From contig NZ_QOWC01000086.1 in NCBI RefSeq assembly GCF_003574465.1, forward strand, positions 1 through 33,396: a DNA stretch of 33,396 nt, given 5' to 3'. This DNA comes from Methylobacterium crusticola (GTDB taxonomy: Bacteria > Pseudomonadota > Alphaproteobacteria > Rhizobiales > Beijerinckiaceae). A model generated the notes under the pieces. The model did no database searches and was not told the DNA's origin. It was given only the letters and a program-made list of their open reading frames with translations. Below are positions 1-7,556 of this stretch, one piece after another. Both the position numbers and the translations under genes were made by a program. Numbering within the stretch: position 1 is the first letter of the stretch; each line of letters begins with the position of its first letter.

Positions 1-693
1 CGGGCCCCGCCGGCCGAGGCGCCGCGGGAGCAGCCCGCCCGCACCTACGGCCGCTCGGCCGCCGCCCCGCCCGGCGAGGCGGCGGGCGACGCCCGCGAGC
101 TCGCCCGCACCGCCGCCTCGCTGGAGGAGCTCGAGGGGCTGCTCGCCCGCTTCGAGAGCTGCGCACTGCGCTTCACCGCCAAGAACCTCGTCTTCGCGGA
201 CGGCAACCCCGCCGCCCGGGTGATGTTCGTCGGCGAGGCCCCGGGCGCCGAGGAGGACCGGGCCGGCAAGCCCTTCATGGGCCGGTCGGGCCAGCTCCTC
301 GACCGCATGATGGCGGCCATCGGCCTCGACCGCGGCAACGCCTACGTGGGCAACGTCGTGCCCTGGCGCCCGCCGGGCAACCGCAACCCGACCCCGCAGG
401 AGATCGCCACGTGCAAGCCGTTCATCGAGCGGCAGGTGGCGCTCGCCGACCCCGACATCCTGGTCTGCCTCGGCGGGGTCGCCACCCAGGCCCTCGCCGG
501 CACCAAGGACGGCATCCTGAAATCCCGCGGCCGCTGGTTCCCCTACCAGACCGGGCGGCGCGAGATCCGCCTCCTCGCCACCCTGCACCCGGCCTACCTC
601 CTGCGCCAGCCGCTCCAGAAGCGCCTCGCGTGGCGCGACTTCCGGGCCCTGCGGGCCGCCCTCGACGCGAAGCCCGGGACGCCGGCGGGGTGA
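1..693 (+). CDS. Uracil-DNA glycosylase, family 4 type (5' end missing)
   Basis: The frame is open from base 1, so the gene starts upstream of the window; about 230 residues are visible. Family 4 enzymes remove uracil from DNA as the first step of base excision repair. The catalytic-loop motif GEAPGAEED lies near residues 77-85, then NVVPWRPPGNR, and the C-terminal HPAYLLR motif near residue 200. The Thermus-type enzymes hold a 4Fe-4S cluster with four cysteines; here I see only one Cys in the first motif (SCALRF, residue 54) plus TCKPF and LVCLGG, as in alphaproteobacterial members I recall, so cluster ligation is uncertain. The N-terminal 40 residues are Ala/Pro-rich and look like a linker. 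No partner gene follows; a gap of about 320 bp separates it from the next gene. Confidence 0.88.
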   Translation, partial: RAPPAEAPREQPARTYGRSAAAPPGEAAGDARELARTAASLEELEGLLARFESCALRFTAKNLVFADGNPAARVMFVGEAPGAEEDRAGKPFMGRSGQLLDRMMAAIGLDRGNAYVGNVVPWRPPGNRNPTPQEIATCKPFIERQVALADPDILVCLGGVATQALAGTKDGILKSRGRWFPYQTGRREIRLLATLHPAYLLRQPLQKRLAWRDFRALRAALDAKPGTPAG

Positions 694-1012
694 CGGTCCG
701 GACCGGCACGTCCGCGGGACGGCATCGACGCGGCAGGACCGGCCCGTAACGCCAAGGCACCCCGTCGGGGCCGCGGCGCCTCGAGCGCCCGCGGCGGCGC
801 CTCGAGCGTCCACGGATGACTCTGGGGCATCACGAGCCGGCCGCGCGCATGAGCGGGGCTCATCCGCCGGCCAGGAACTTTCATTTGTTTTCCGTCCTGC
901 CGCGCGCTTGAGTGCCCGCCTCCCGGGAAGGGAGCGTCGTCGGCGAGACGGCGGTGGGGCGTCGACCCCGCCGCCCGGCGGCGCGCGAAGACCGGCGCAA
1001 TGGGGGGACGGC
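694..1012. other. Intergenic stretch without a gene; 15-bp direct repeat
   Basis: No coding frame with convincing composition was seen. The segment holds a 15-bp direct repeat (GCGGCGCCTCGAGCG at 773-787 and 794-808) and a short T-rich patch at about 885-895. No clear promoter was recognised, although the start of the downstream dehydrogenase lies at its right edge. Confidence 0.5.
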
Positions 1013-1990
1013 GTGACATCGACCGACGAGGCCGCGACCATCGTGTTCCTTGACCGCGACACGCTCTCGCCCGAGACGCGGCTGCGCGCGCCCGCCATAC
1101 CGCACCGGCTGGACATCTTCGGGCGGACGGATCCCGGGGAGGTCGCCGACCGGATCAGGGACGCCCACATCGTCGTGACCAACAAGGTGCCGCTCCGGCG
1201 CGAGGTCCTCGCGCAGGCCCGCCGCTTGCGCCTCGTCGCCGTGGCGGCGACCGGGACGGACGTCGTCGACGTGGCGGCCTGCGCCGAGCGCGGGATCACC
1301 GTCTCGAACATCCGCAACTACGCGGTCCACACCGTGCCGGAGCACACCTTCGCGCTGATCTTCGCCCTGCGCCGCAGCATCACTGCCTACCGCGACGCCG
1401 TGATCCGCGGGGCCTGGCAGGAATCCGGCCAGTTCTGCTTCTTCGACCACCCGATCCGCGACCTCGCGGGCTCGACCCTCGGGATCGTCGGTGACGGCGT
1501 CCTCGGGCGCGCGGTGGCGGAGATCGGTCGCGCCCTCGGCATGCGGGTGCTGTTCGCGGCCTACAAGGGTGTCGAGGGAATGGGCCCGCTCTACACGCCC
1601 TTCGACGAGGTGATGCGCGTGAGCGACGTCATCACGCTCCACTGCCCGCTGATGCCCGCGACCCGCGGCCTGGTCGGTCCGCGGGAATTTGCCCTGATGG
1701 AGCGCCGGCCGCTCCTCATCAACACCGCCCGCGGCGGGCTCGTGGACGAGGCGGCCCTCGTCGCCGCCCTCGACGCCGGGCAGATCGGCGGTGCCGGCTT
1801 CGACGTGGTCACGCAGGAGCCCCCGGCGGCGGACAACCCCCTGATGGCGGCCGCCGCGCGCCCGAACGTGATCCTGACGCCCCACGTCGCCTGGGCGAGC
1901 CAGGAGGCGATCCAGTCCCTCGCCGACCAGCTCGTCGGGAACATCGAGGCGTTCTGGGCGGGCCGCCCCCGCAACTGCGTCGCGCCCTGA
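1013..1990 (+). CDS. D-2-hydroxyacid dehydrogenase, hydroxypyruvate/glycerate dehydrogenase-like (HprA-like)
   Basis: NAD(P)-dependent D-2-hydroxyacid dehydrogenase of 325 residues. I chose GTG at 1013 because a G-rich ribosome site (GGGGGGA, 1003-1008) precedes it and the longer frame from TTG 908 begins with low-complexity basic sequence. The Rossmann motif is GIVGDGVLG (G160, G162, G165); the catalytic triad is R240 (NTARGGLVDE), E269 (QEPP) and H291 (TPHVAWA). The blocks QFCFFDHP, LAGSTLGIVG and TPHVAWAS closely resemble the Methylobacterium serine-cycle hydroxypyruvate reductase, so a role in hydroxypyruvate/glycerate or a related 2-keto acid is likely. The acidic residue usual at the end of beta-2, which selects NAD, appears absent (VLFAAYKG, 179-186). 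A transketolase starts 64 bp downstream on the same strand, suggesting co-transcription. Being a paralogue with another substrate is possible. Confidence 0.88.
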   Translation: MTSTDEAATIVFLDRDTLSPETRLRAPAIPHRLDIFGRTDPGEVADRIRDAHIVVTNKVPLRREVLAQARRLRLVAVAATGTDVVDVAACAERGITVSNIRNYAVHTVPEHTFALIFALRRSITAYRDAVIRGAWQESGQFCFFDHPIRDLAGSTLGIVGDGVLGRAVAEIGRALGMRVLFAAYKGVEGMGPLYTPFDEVMRVSDVITLHCPLMPATRGLVGPREFALMERRPLLINTARGGLVDEAALVAALDAGQIGGAGFDVVTQEPPAADNPLMAAAARPNVILTPHVAWASQEAIQSLADQLVGNIEAFWAGRPRNCVAP

Positions 1991-2039
1991 CGCGGACCCG
2001 TCCGACACCGCACCATCAAGCCCCCCGAGAGGGGTGAAC

Positions 2040-2047
2040 AGGAGGAG
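2040..2047 (+). promoter_or_regulatory. Ribosome binding site deciding the transketolase start
   Basis: AGGAGGAG lies 7 nt before ATG 2055. It argues for that start over the in-frame GTG at 2034, which would place the ribosome site inside the coding sequence. Confidence 0.75.
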
Positions 2048-2054
2048 ACCGACC

Positions 2055-4031
2055 ATGACCGAGATCCAGCCGCGCGACCTCGCGAGCGCCATCCGCTTCC
2101 TGTCCATCGACGCCATCGAGCGCGTGGGCGAGGGGCATCCGGGCACGCCGCTGGGGGCGGCCGACACCGTCACGGCGCTGTTCACGCGCCACCTCAGGTT
2201 CCTCGCGCGGGAGCCGCTGTGGTTCGACCGCGACCGCTTCGTGGCCTCGAACGGCCACGGGTCGATGCTGCTCTACGCGCTCCTCCACCTGAGCGGCTAC
2301 GAGGCGATCGGCCTCGACGACATCCGGCGCTTCCGCGAGCTCGGCTCCCCGTGCGAGGGCCATCCGGAGTTCAACCCGGGCGCCGGCATCGAGACGACGA
2401 CCGGGCCGCTCGGCCAGGGCATCGCCAACGCCGCCGGCATGGCGCTGGCCGAGGCCTATCTCGGCCGCTGGCTCGGGCCGGACCTCGTCGACCACCGCAC
2501 CTACGCCCTCGTGGGCGACGGCTGCCTCCAGGAGGGCGTCGGCCAGGAGGTCATCTCGCTCGCCGGGCACCTCGGCCTCGGCAAGCTGACGTTCCTGTGG
2601 GACGACAACCGGATGACCGACGACGGCGCCATCGACCTGGCGCTCAGCGACGACATGTCGGCCCGGTTCCGCCTGAGCCACTGGCACGTCCAGGAGGTGG
2701 ACGGCCACGACATCGAGGCGGTGTCGACCGCGCTCCTCCTGGCGAAGGCCGACCCGCGGCCCTCGATGATCCGCTGCACCACGGTGATCGGCCGCGGCCT
2801 GCCGGGCGTGGAGGGGACGCGGGCGGCCCACAGCGCCCGCATCCCGCCGAGCCTGAGCCGGGCGGCCCGCGAGGCGCTCGGCTGGCCCCACGGCCCCTTC
2901 GAGGTGCCCGAGCCGGTCCTGTCGGCCTGGCGCGCGGCCGGTCGCCGCGGCGCCCCGGCCTTCGAGGCTTGGTCGCGCCGGGCGGCGGCCCTCGACCCCG
3001 AGCGCCGCCGGCGCCTCGACCGCCTGCGGGAGGGCCGGCTGCCGGACGGCTGGGAGGCGCCCCTGCGGGCCTTCGCCGCGCGGGCGGCCCGCGAGGGCCT
3101 GTCGCAATCCGGCATCGCGCTCTCGGCCGAGCTCGTCGACCAGGTGGCCGAGGCGATCCCGGAGATGCTCTCCGGCGCCCCCGACCTCGAGGGCGCGACG
3201 CAGCACAAGCGCCGGCTCAAGCCCTTCACGGCGGACGATCCGTCCGGCCGCTACGTGCATTACGGCATCCGCGAGCACGCCATGGGGGCGATGATGAACG
3301 GCATGGCGGCCCATGGCGGCGTCGTGCCGGTCGGCGTCACCTACCTGGTCTTCTCCGACTACCTGCGGCCGACCCTGCGCCTCGCCGCCATGATGAAGCT
3401 GCCGGTCCCGTTCGTGTTCAGCCACGATTCGATCGGCATCGGGCGCAACGGGCCGACCCATCAGCCGGTCGAGTACCTGGCCTCGCTCCGGGCGATCCCC
3501 AACATGCTGGTCCTGCGCCCCGCCGACGCCGTCGAGGCGGCGGAGTGCTGGGAGATCGCGCTCGCGAACCGGACCGGGCCGTCCTCGCTCATCTTCGCCC
3601 GCCAGCCCCTCGCGGCGATGCGGCGGGAGGCCGGCGAGAACCGGTCGCGGCAGGGCGCCTACGTGCTGGCGGAGGCCGAGGGGGGTGCGCGGCGCGCCAC
3701 CCTGCTGGCGACGGGCTCGGAGGTCGCCGTCGCCGCCCGGGCCCGGGACCTGCTCCAGCAGGAGGGCGTCCCGACCGCCCTCGTGTCGATGCCCTCCTGG
3801 GAGCTGTTCGAGCGCCAGGACGAGGCCTACCGGCGCGCCGTCCTGGCGCCCGGCAGCGTCCGGGTCGCCGTGGAGGCCGCCGTCCGCCTCGGCTGGGACC
3901 GCTACGTCGGCGAGGCCGGGGGCTTCGTCGGCATGAGCGGCTACGGCGCCTCGGGCGCCGAGGACGACCTGTTCGCGCATTTCGGCATCACGCCGGAGCG
4001 GGTCGCCGAGGAGGTCCGGCGCCGCCTCTGA
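2055..4031 (+). CDS. tkt: Transketolase
   Basis: Full-length, 658 residues, thiamine diphosphate dependent; transfers two-carbon ketol units in the pentose phosphate and Calvin-type pathways. The ThDP/metal motif begins at GDG (154-156) and ends at N185. H28 (GHPG), H68 (NGHGS), E407 (GIREHAMG, the residue that activates ThDP), the HDSIG segment near 457 and the THQP segment at 468-471 are all present, so it should be active. Differences from textbook enzymes are GHPGTPLG instead of GHPGAPMG and GIGRNGPTHQP where an acidic residue is common. The gene follows the HprA-like dehydrogenase by 64 bp. In a serine-cycle methylotroph this pair could link C2/C3 keto-sugar metabolism, which is inference. 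Whether it is the only transketolase of the genome cannot be told. The stop codon sits in the loop of a 6-bp hairpin (4021-4038). Confidence 0.95.
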   Translation: MTEIQPRDLASAIRFLSIDAIERVGEGHPGTPLGAADTVTALFTRHLRFLAREPLWFDRDRFVASNGHGSMLLYALLHLSGYEAIGLDDIRRFRELGSPCEGHPEFNPGAGIETTTGPLGQGIANAAGMALAEAYLGRWLGPDLVDHRTYALVGDGCLQEGVGQEVISLAGHLGLGKLTFLWDDNRMTDDGAIDLALSDDMSARFRLSHWHVQEVDGHDIEAVSTALLLAKADPRPSMIRCTTVIGRGLPGVEGTRAAHSARIPPSLSRAAREALGWPHGPFEVPEPVLSAWRAAGRRGAPAFEAWSRRAAALDPERRRRLDRLREGRLPDGWEAPLRAFAARAAREGLSQSGIALSAELVDQVAEAIPEMLSGAPDLEGATQHKRRLKPFTADDPSGRYVHYGIREHAMGAMMNGMAAHGGVVPVGVTYLVFSDYLRPTLRLAAMMKLPVPFVFSHDSIGIGRNGPTHQPVEYLASLRAIPNMLVLRPADAVEAAECWEIALANRTGPSSLIFARQPLAAMRREAGENRSRQGAYVLAEAEGGARRATLLATGSEVAVAARARDLLQQEGVPTALVSMPSWELFERQDEAYRRAVLAPGSVRVAVEAAVRLGWDRYVGEAGGFVGMSGYGASGAEDDLFAHFGITPERVAEEVRRRL

Positions 4032-4187
4032 GGGCGGCGGCGGCTCGCGCCGGGCGTGCGGTCCCGCGCCTGCCCGGCGCCCAAGCGGAACCGTGCCGGT
4101 CCTCCGCCGATTACCCTTGAGCCCGCGCGCCGGTCCGCCTAGCCGTCGCGGCGGCGAAGCCGCACAGACAAGACGGGTGATGGGACC

Positions 4188-5099
4188 ATGCGCTGGGAAG
4201 ATTTTCGCTCCTCCGACAACGTGGAAGACCGCCGCGGCCAGGGCGGGGGCGGGGGCGGGGGCGGCTTCGGCTTTCCCGGGGGCGGCGCCGGCGGCCTCGG
4301 CATCGGCACCATCGTGATCCTGTGCATCATCGGCTGGGTCACCGGCATCAACCCGGCGATCCTGATCGGCGGCGCCGAGACGGTGACCCGCCAGCGCGCG
4401 CCCCAGGAGCAGACCCAGGCCCCGGACCGGGAGCGGCGCACCGGCGCCCCGACGGACCAGACGGGCAAGTTCGCCGCCGCGATCCTCGGCAACACCGAGG
4501 ACGTCTGGAGCCAGGTGCTGCCGAACCAGACCGGGCGCCAGTACACGCCCACCACCATGGTGCTCTACACCGGCGGCACCCGCAGCGGTTGCGGCCAGGC
4601 CCGGGCCGCCATGGGGCCGTTCTACTGCCCCCTCGACAAGAAGGTCTACCTCGACACCGCCTTCTTCAAGGAGATGGAGCAGCGCTTCCGCGTGAAGGGC
4701 GACTTCGCCTACGCGTACGTCATCGCGCACGAGGTCGGCCACCACGTCCAGGACGTGCTCGGCATCCTGCCCAAGGTGCAGAAGCGCCAGCAGCAGGTGG
4801 ACGAGCGCCAGGCGAACCAGCTCTCCGTGCGGGTCGAGCTGATGGCCGACTGCCTCGCCGGCGTCTGGGCCAAGAACTCGAACGACCGCTTCAACGCCCT
4901 GGAGCAGGGCGACATCGAGGAGGCGATGCAGGCCGCGAGCGCCATCGGCGACGACCGGCTGCAGAAGCAGAGCCAGGGCTACGTCGTGCCGGATTCCTTC
5001 ACCCACGGCTCCTCGGCCCAGCGCATGCGCTGGTTCCAGACCGGCTTCAAGAGCGGGCAGACCCAGTCCTGCGACACCTTCCGGGCGGCGCAGCTCTGA
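4188..5099 (+). CDS. Membrane-anchored neutral zinc metallopeptidase (YpfJ/KPN_02809 family)
   Basis: 303 residues, starting at ATG 4188. The order is: charged MRWEDFRSSDNVEDRRG start typical of this family, a glycine-rich stretch (19-40), one membrane segment (about 41-60), then a periplasmic or outer-facing catalytic domain. The zinc motif HEVGH is at 181-185, followed by a downstream ELMADCLAG helix that should give the third ligand. Cys135 and Cys147 could form a disulfide. The physiological substrate of this family is not well defined, and nothing here narrows it. The stop codon overlaps the moaB start (TGATG at 5097-5101), so the two are translationally coupled although no functional link is obvious. 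Confidence 0.9.
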   Translation: MRWEDFRSSDNVEDRRGQGGGGGGGGFGFPGGGAGGLGIGTIVILCIIGWVTGINPAILIGGAETVTRQRAPQEQTQAPDRERRTGAPTDQTGKFAAAILGNTEDVWSQVLPNQTGRQYTPTTMVLYTGGTRSGCGQARAAMGPFYCPLDKKVYLDTAFFKEMEQRFRVKGDFAYAYVIAHEVGHHVQDVLGILPKVQKRQQQVDERQANQLSVRVELMADCLAGVWAKNSNDRFNALEQGDIEEAMQAASAIGDDRLQKQSQGYVVPDSFTHGSSAQRMRWFQTGFKSGQTQSCDTFRAAQL

Positions 5100-5677
5100 T
5101 GGCCGGCCTCGACGCCGCCCGGGCCTTCGTGCCCCTCGCCATCGCGGTGCTCACCGTCTCGGACACCCGCACGCTCGGGGACGACCGCTCGGGCGACACC
5201 CTGGCGGCGCGCCTCACCGAGGCCGGCCACCGCCTCGCCGCCCGCGCCATCGTGCCGGACGACGTCGAGGCCATCCGCGGGCAGGTCCGGGCCTGGATCG
5301 CGGATCCCGGCATCGACGTGGTGATCACCACCGGCGGCACCGGGTTCACCGGCCGCGACGTCACGCCCGAGGCGCTGGAGCCCCTGTTCGAGAAGCGGAT
5401 GGACGGCTTCTCGGCCGTCTTCCACCGCATCTCCTACGACAAGATCGGCACCTCGACGCTTCAGTCCCGCGCCACCGCGGGCGTCGCGGGGGCGACCTAC
5501 GTCTTCGTGCTGCCAGGCTCGCCCGGGGCCTGCCGCGACGCCTGGGACGGGATCCTGGCGGCCCAGCTCGACTACCGCCACCGGCCCTGCAACTTCGTCG
5601 AGATCATGCCGCGCCTCGACGAGCACCTGCGGCGCGGCGCCGTCAGCCCCGCGACAGGCGCGCCCGCAGGGGCCTGA
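5099..5677 (+). CDS. moaB: Molybdenum cofactor biosynthesis protein B
   Basis: 192 residues, MoaB/MogA fold. It starts at ATG 5099, overlapping the previous stop by one base. The molybdopterin-binding signature ITTGGTGFTGRDVTPEA is near residues 79-95 and GSPGACRDAWDGIL near 139-152; the second loop matches the MoaB subgroup. The product is expected to adenylate molybdopterin or assist that step of molybdenum cofactor synthesis in the cytoplasm. Methylotrophs need this cofactor for formate dehydrogenase and nitrate assimilation. Its 3' end overlaps the convergent small gene on the minus strand by 35 bp. Confidence 0.92.
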   Translation: MAGLDAARAFVPLAIAVLTVSDTRTLGDDRSGDTLAARLTEAGHRLAARAIVPDDVEAIRGQVRAWIADPGIDVVITTGGTGFTGRDVTPEALEPLFEKRMDGFSAVFHRISYDKIGTSTLQSRATAGVAGATYVFVLPGSPGACRDAWDGILAAQLDYRHRPCNFVEIMPRLDEHLRRGAVSPATGAPAGA

Positions 5678-6158
5678 CCGGCAGCCGACGGCCCCCTGGG
5701 CGCCCGGCCAGGAGGGCCTCGACCCGCACCACGTCCCCGGCCCGCACCCGGTGCGTCCCGGTCAGCGCCTCGCAGCGCGCCGCGAGCCGGTCGAGCAGGG
5801 GGGCGTGCGGCCGGGCGAGGCGCCCGAGCGTCCCGGGCGGCGCCGTCGCGCCGAAGCGGTCGAGCGCCCGGATCCAGCCCTCCGCCGGCACGTCGCCGGC
5901 CTCGAGGCAGAGGAGCCAGGGCCGGCGCGCGAGCGCGGCCGCGGCCGCCCAGGGGTCGCGGCCCCGCGCCGCCGCGGCCGCGCCCGTGCTCTCCGCCACC
6001 AGGGCGATCTCCCGGTCCGTGGGATCGGCCGACACGATCACGGCGTCGCCCACGATTCCGGCCGCCACCCCGGCCACCAGCGCCGACAGGGAATCCGCCA
6101 GCGCCTCGACGGCGCGCGGATCGATGGCTCCCGGGACGTGGACCGCGGCGGTGAACAT
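5643..6158 (-). CDS. Small glycosyltransferase-like protein (GT-A/family 2-like), tentative
   Basis: 171 residues; ATG at 6158 is preceded by AAGGGCGG. The order of features recalls a shortened family 2 glycosyltransferase: a first half with GIVGDAVIVSADPTD (about 36-50), a middle with RPWLLCLEAGDVPAEGWI where family 2 enzymes carry the DxD region, and a basic C-terminus. The classical DxD is not evident (EAGD instead), so activity is doubtful. I recall similar short proteins next to moaB in relatives, which supports a real gene, but the name rests on weak similarity. It overlaps the end of moaB by 35 bp in convergent orientation, and shares the upstream divergent region containing a LexA-like box with the radical SAM gene. 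Confidence 0.6.
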   Translation of the reverse strand: MFTAAVHVPGAIDPRAVEALADSLSALVAGVAAGIVGDAVIVSADPTDREIALVAESTGAAAAARGRDPWAAAAALARRPWLLCLEAGDVPAEGWIRALDRFGATAPPGTLGRLARPHAPLLDRLAARCEALTGTHRVRAGDVVRVEALLAGRPGGRRLPVRPLRARLSRG

Positions 6159-6240
6159 GCGCCGCCCTTAGCCGACGCGGAGCCGGGCGTCCTGCCTCGA
6201 TGGGTGGCACCCGGCGGGCGGGCCCCCGCGCCTTGCCATT

Positions 6241-6255
6241 GTTCCCGTTTTGTTC
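6241..6255 (+). promoter_or_regulatory. Candidate LexA (SOS) box, GTTC-N7-GTTC
   Basis: The sequence is GTTCCCGTTTTGTTC, an exact match to the direct-repeat operator used by alphaproteobacterial LexA (GTTC-N7-GTTC, equivalently GAAC-N7-GAAC), with the T-rich centre often seen at such sites. It lies 37 bp before the radical SAM start and 83 bp before the divergent minus-strand start, where it could overlap a promoter. This is the only such match I noticed in the window. Confidence 0.6.
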
Positions 6256-6291
6256 GAAGCTCGGCACCGGGTTCTGCGGGCGGAGCGGCGG

Positions 6292-7410
6292 ATGACGGAA
6301 CGGCGTGCACGAGATCCGTCCGCCCCGGCGCTCGCCGGCGCGGCGCTCCCGGCCGGGAGGCGCCGCGGGCGCGGCGCCACCGCCAACCCGGCCGGGCGGT
6401 TCGAGCCGGCGCGGCGCGAGGCCTTCGCGGACGGCTGGGACGCGGACGAGGCGCTGCCGCCCCTGCGCACCGAGGTGATGCTGGAGCAGGCCCGCACGAT
6501 CGTCACGCGCAACGCCTCCCCGGACATCGGCTTCGACCGCTCGATCAATCCCTACCGCGGCTGCGAGCACGGCTGCGTCTACTGCTTCGCGCGGCCGAAC
6601 CACGCCTATGCGGGGCTGTCGCCCGGGCTCGACTTCGAGACCAAGCTCTTCGCCAAGCCGAACGCCGCCGCGCTCCTGGAGCGGGAGCTCTCGGCGCCGG
6701 GCTACCGCCCGCGCACCATCGCGCTCGGGACCGCGACCGATCCCTACCAGCCGATCGAGCGGCACTACCGCATCACCCGCGGGGTGCTGGAGGTGCTGGC
6801 GCGGTTCCGGCACCCGGTCGGGATCGTCACGAAGTCGGACCTCGTGGTGCGCGACCTCGACCTCCTCGGCCCCATGGCGGCGCAGGGCCTCGTCAAGGTG
6901 GCGCTCTCGGTCACGACCCTCGACCCCGTCCTCGCCCGCCGGATGGAGCCCCGCGCGGCGCGGCCCGAGAGGCGCCTCGCGGCGATCCGGGCACTGTCGG
7001 AGGCGGGCGTGCCCACCATGGTGCTCGTGGCGCCGGTCATCCCGGGCCTCAACGACCACGAGATCGAGGCGGTGCTCGCCCGCGCCCGGGAGGCCGGCGC
7101 CACCGAGACCGGCTCCGTCCTGCTGCGGCTGCCCCACGAACTCGCCGACCTCGTGCGCGACTGGTTCGCCGAGCACTACCCCGACCGCGCCGGGCGGGCG
7201 TTCTCGCTCCTGGCCCAGGCCGGCGGCGGCAAGGTCTACGACGCCGCGTTCGGCCGGCGCTTCACCGGCAGCGGGCCCTACGCCGCCCTGATCGCCGAGC
7301 GGGTGCGGCTCGCGGCGGCGCGGCTCGGCTACCGGGCGCAGCGGCAGCGGCTGCGCACGGACCTGTTCGCGGTGCCGGTGCCGGCGGGCGGGCAGTACAG
7401 CCTGTTCTAG
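6292..7410 (+). CDS. Radical SAM protein, PA0069/Rv2578c family (SplB-like, COG1533)
   Basis: 372 residues from ATG 6292, with GGAG at 6282-6285; the in-frame TTG at 6250 would start inside the LexA box, so I prefer the ATG. The iron-sulfur/SAM motif is CEHGCVYC (C91, C95, C98), preceded by DRSINPYRG, which is diagnostic for this family; GTATDPYQPIE and IVTKSDLVVRDLDLL follow. Members resemble spore photoproduct lyase and are often annotated as DNA repair photolyase-like, but the substrate is not established. The LexA-type operator just upstream supports a role in the DNA damage response. The C-terminus ends in QYSLF. The downstream gene is convergent, with a hairpin between them. Confidence 0.9.
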   Translation: MTERRARDPSAPALAGAALPAGRRRGRGATANPAGRFEPARREAFADGWDADEALPPLRTEVMLEQARTIVTRNASPDIGFDRSINPYRGCEHGCVYCFARPNHAYAGLSPGLDFETKLFAKPNAAALLERELSAPGYRPRTIALGTATDPYQPIERHYRITRGVLEVLARFRHPVGIVTKSDLVVRDLDLLGPMAAQGLVKVALSVTTLDPVLARRMEPRAARPERRLAAIRALSEAGVPTMVLVAPVIPGLNDHEIEAVLARAREAGATETGSVLLRLPHELADLVRDWFAEHYPDRAGRAFSLLAQAGGGKVYDAAFGRRFTGSGPYAALIAERVRLAAARLGYRAQRQRLRTDLFAVPVPAGGQYSLF

Positions 7411-7439
7411 GGCGGCACCCGCTCCGGCCGGAACGGGCA

Positions 7440-7488
7440 CGGCTCCGGTCCGGCCCCCGCGCCCGCGCCCGCGCCGGCGACGGAGCCG
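7440..7488. terminator. Possible bidirectional hairpin between convergent genes
   Basis: CGGCTCCG (7440-7447) pairs perfectly with CGGAGCCG (7481-7488) around a 33-nt GC-rich loop. It lies between the ends of the radical SAM gene and the PCC gene. There is no T run, so factor-independent termination is uncertain. Confidence 0.3.
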
Positions 7489-7525
7489 GTATCCGCTTCG
7501 TCAAGAAACGCGCTCCCGGGCGGGC

Positions 7526-7556
7526 CCGCTCACGCGGGGCTCTCCGCTCACGCGGG
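7526..7556. repeat. Two 13-bp direct repeats, one containing a stop codon
   Basis: CCGCTCACGCGGG occurs at 7526-7538 and 7544-7556. The right copy contains the stop codon of the minus-strand PCC gene (7548-7550) in the loop of the hairpin CCGC-TCAC-GCGG. The left copy is an exact duplicate just downstream of that gene. Confidence 0.75.

Noticed and set aside
908..1012. N-terminal extension of the HprA-like dehydrogenase from TTG 908
   Set aside because: The added 35 residues are Arg/Gly/Pro-rich, absent from the family, and a ribosome site lies immediately before GTG 1013.
2016..5006. 996-residue minus-strand ORF
   Set aside because: Antisense to transketolase and the metallopeptidase, whose motifs are clear; its composition is the His/Asp/Arg/Gly-rich shadow typical of GC-rich genes.
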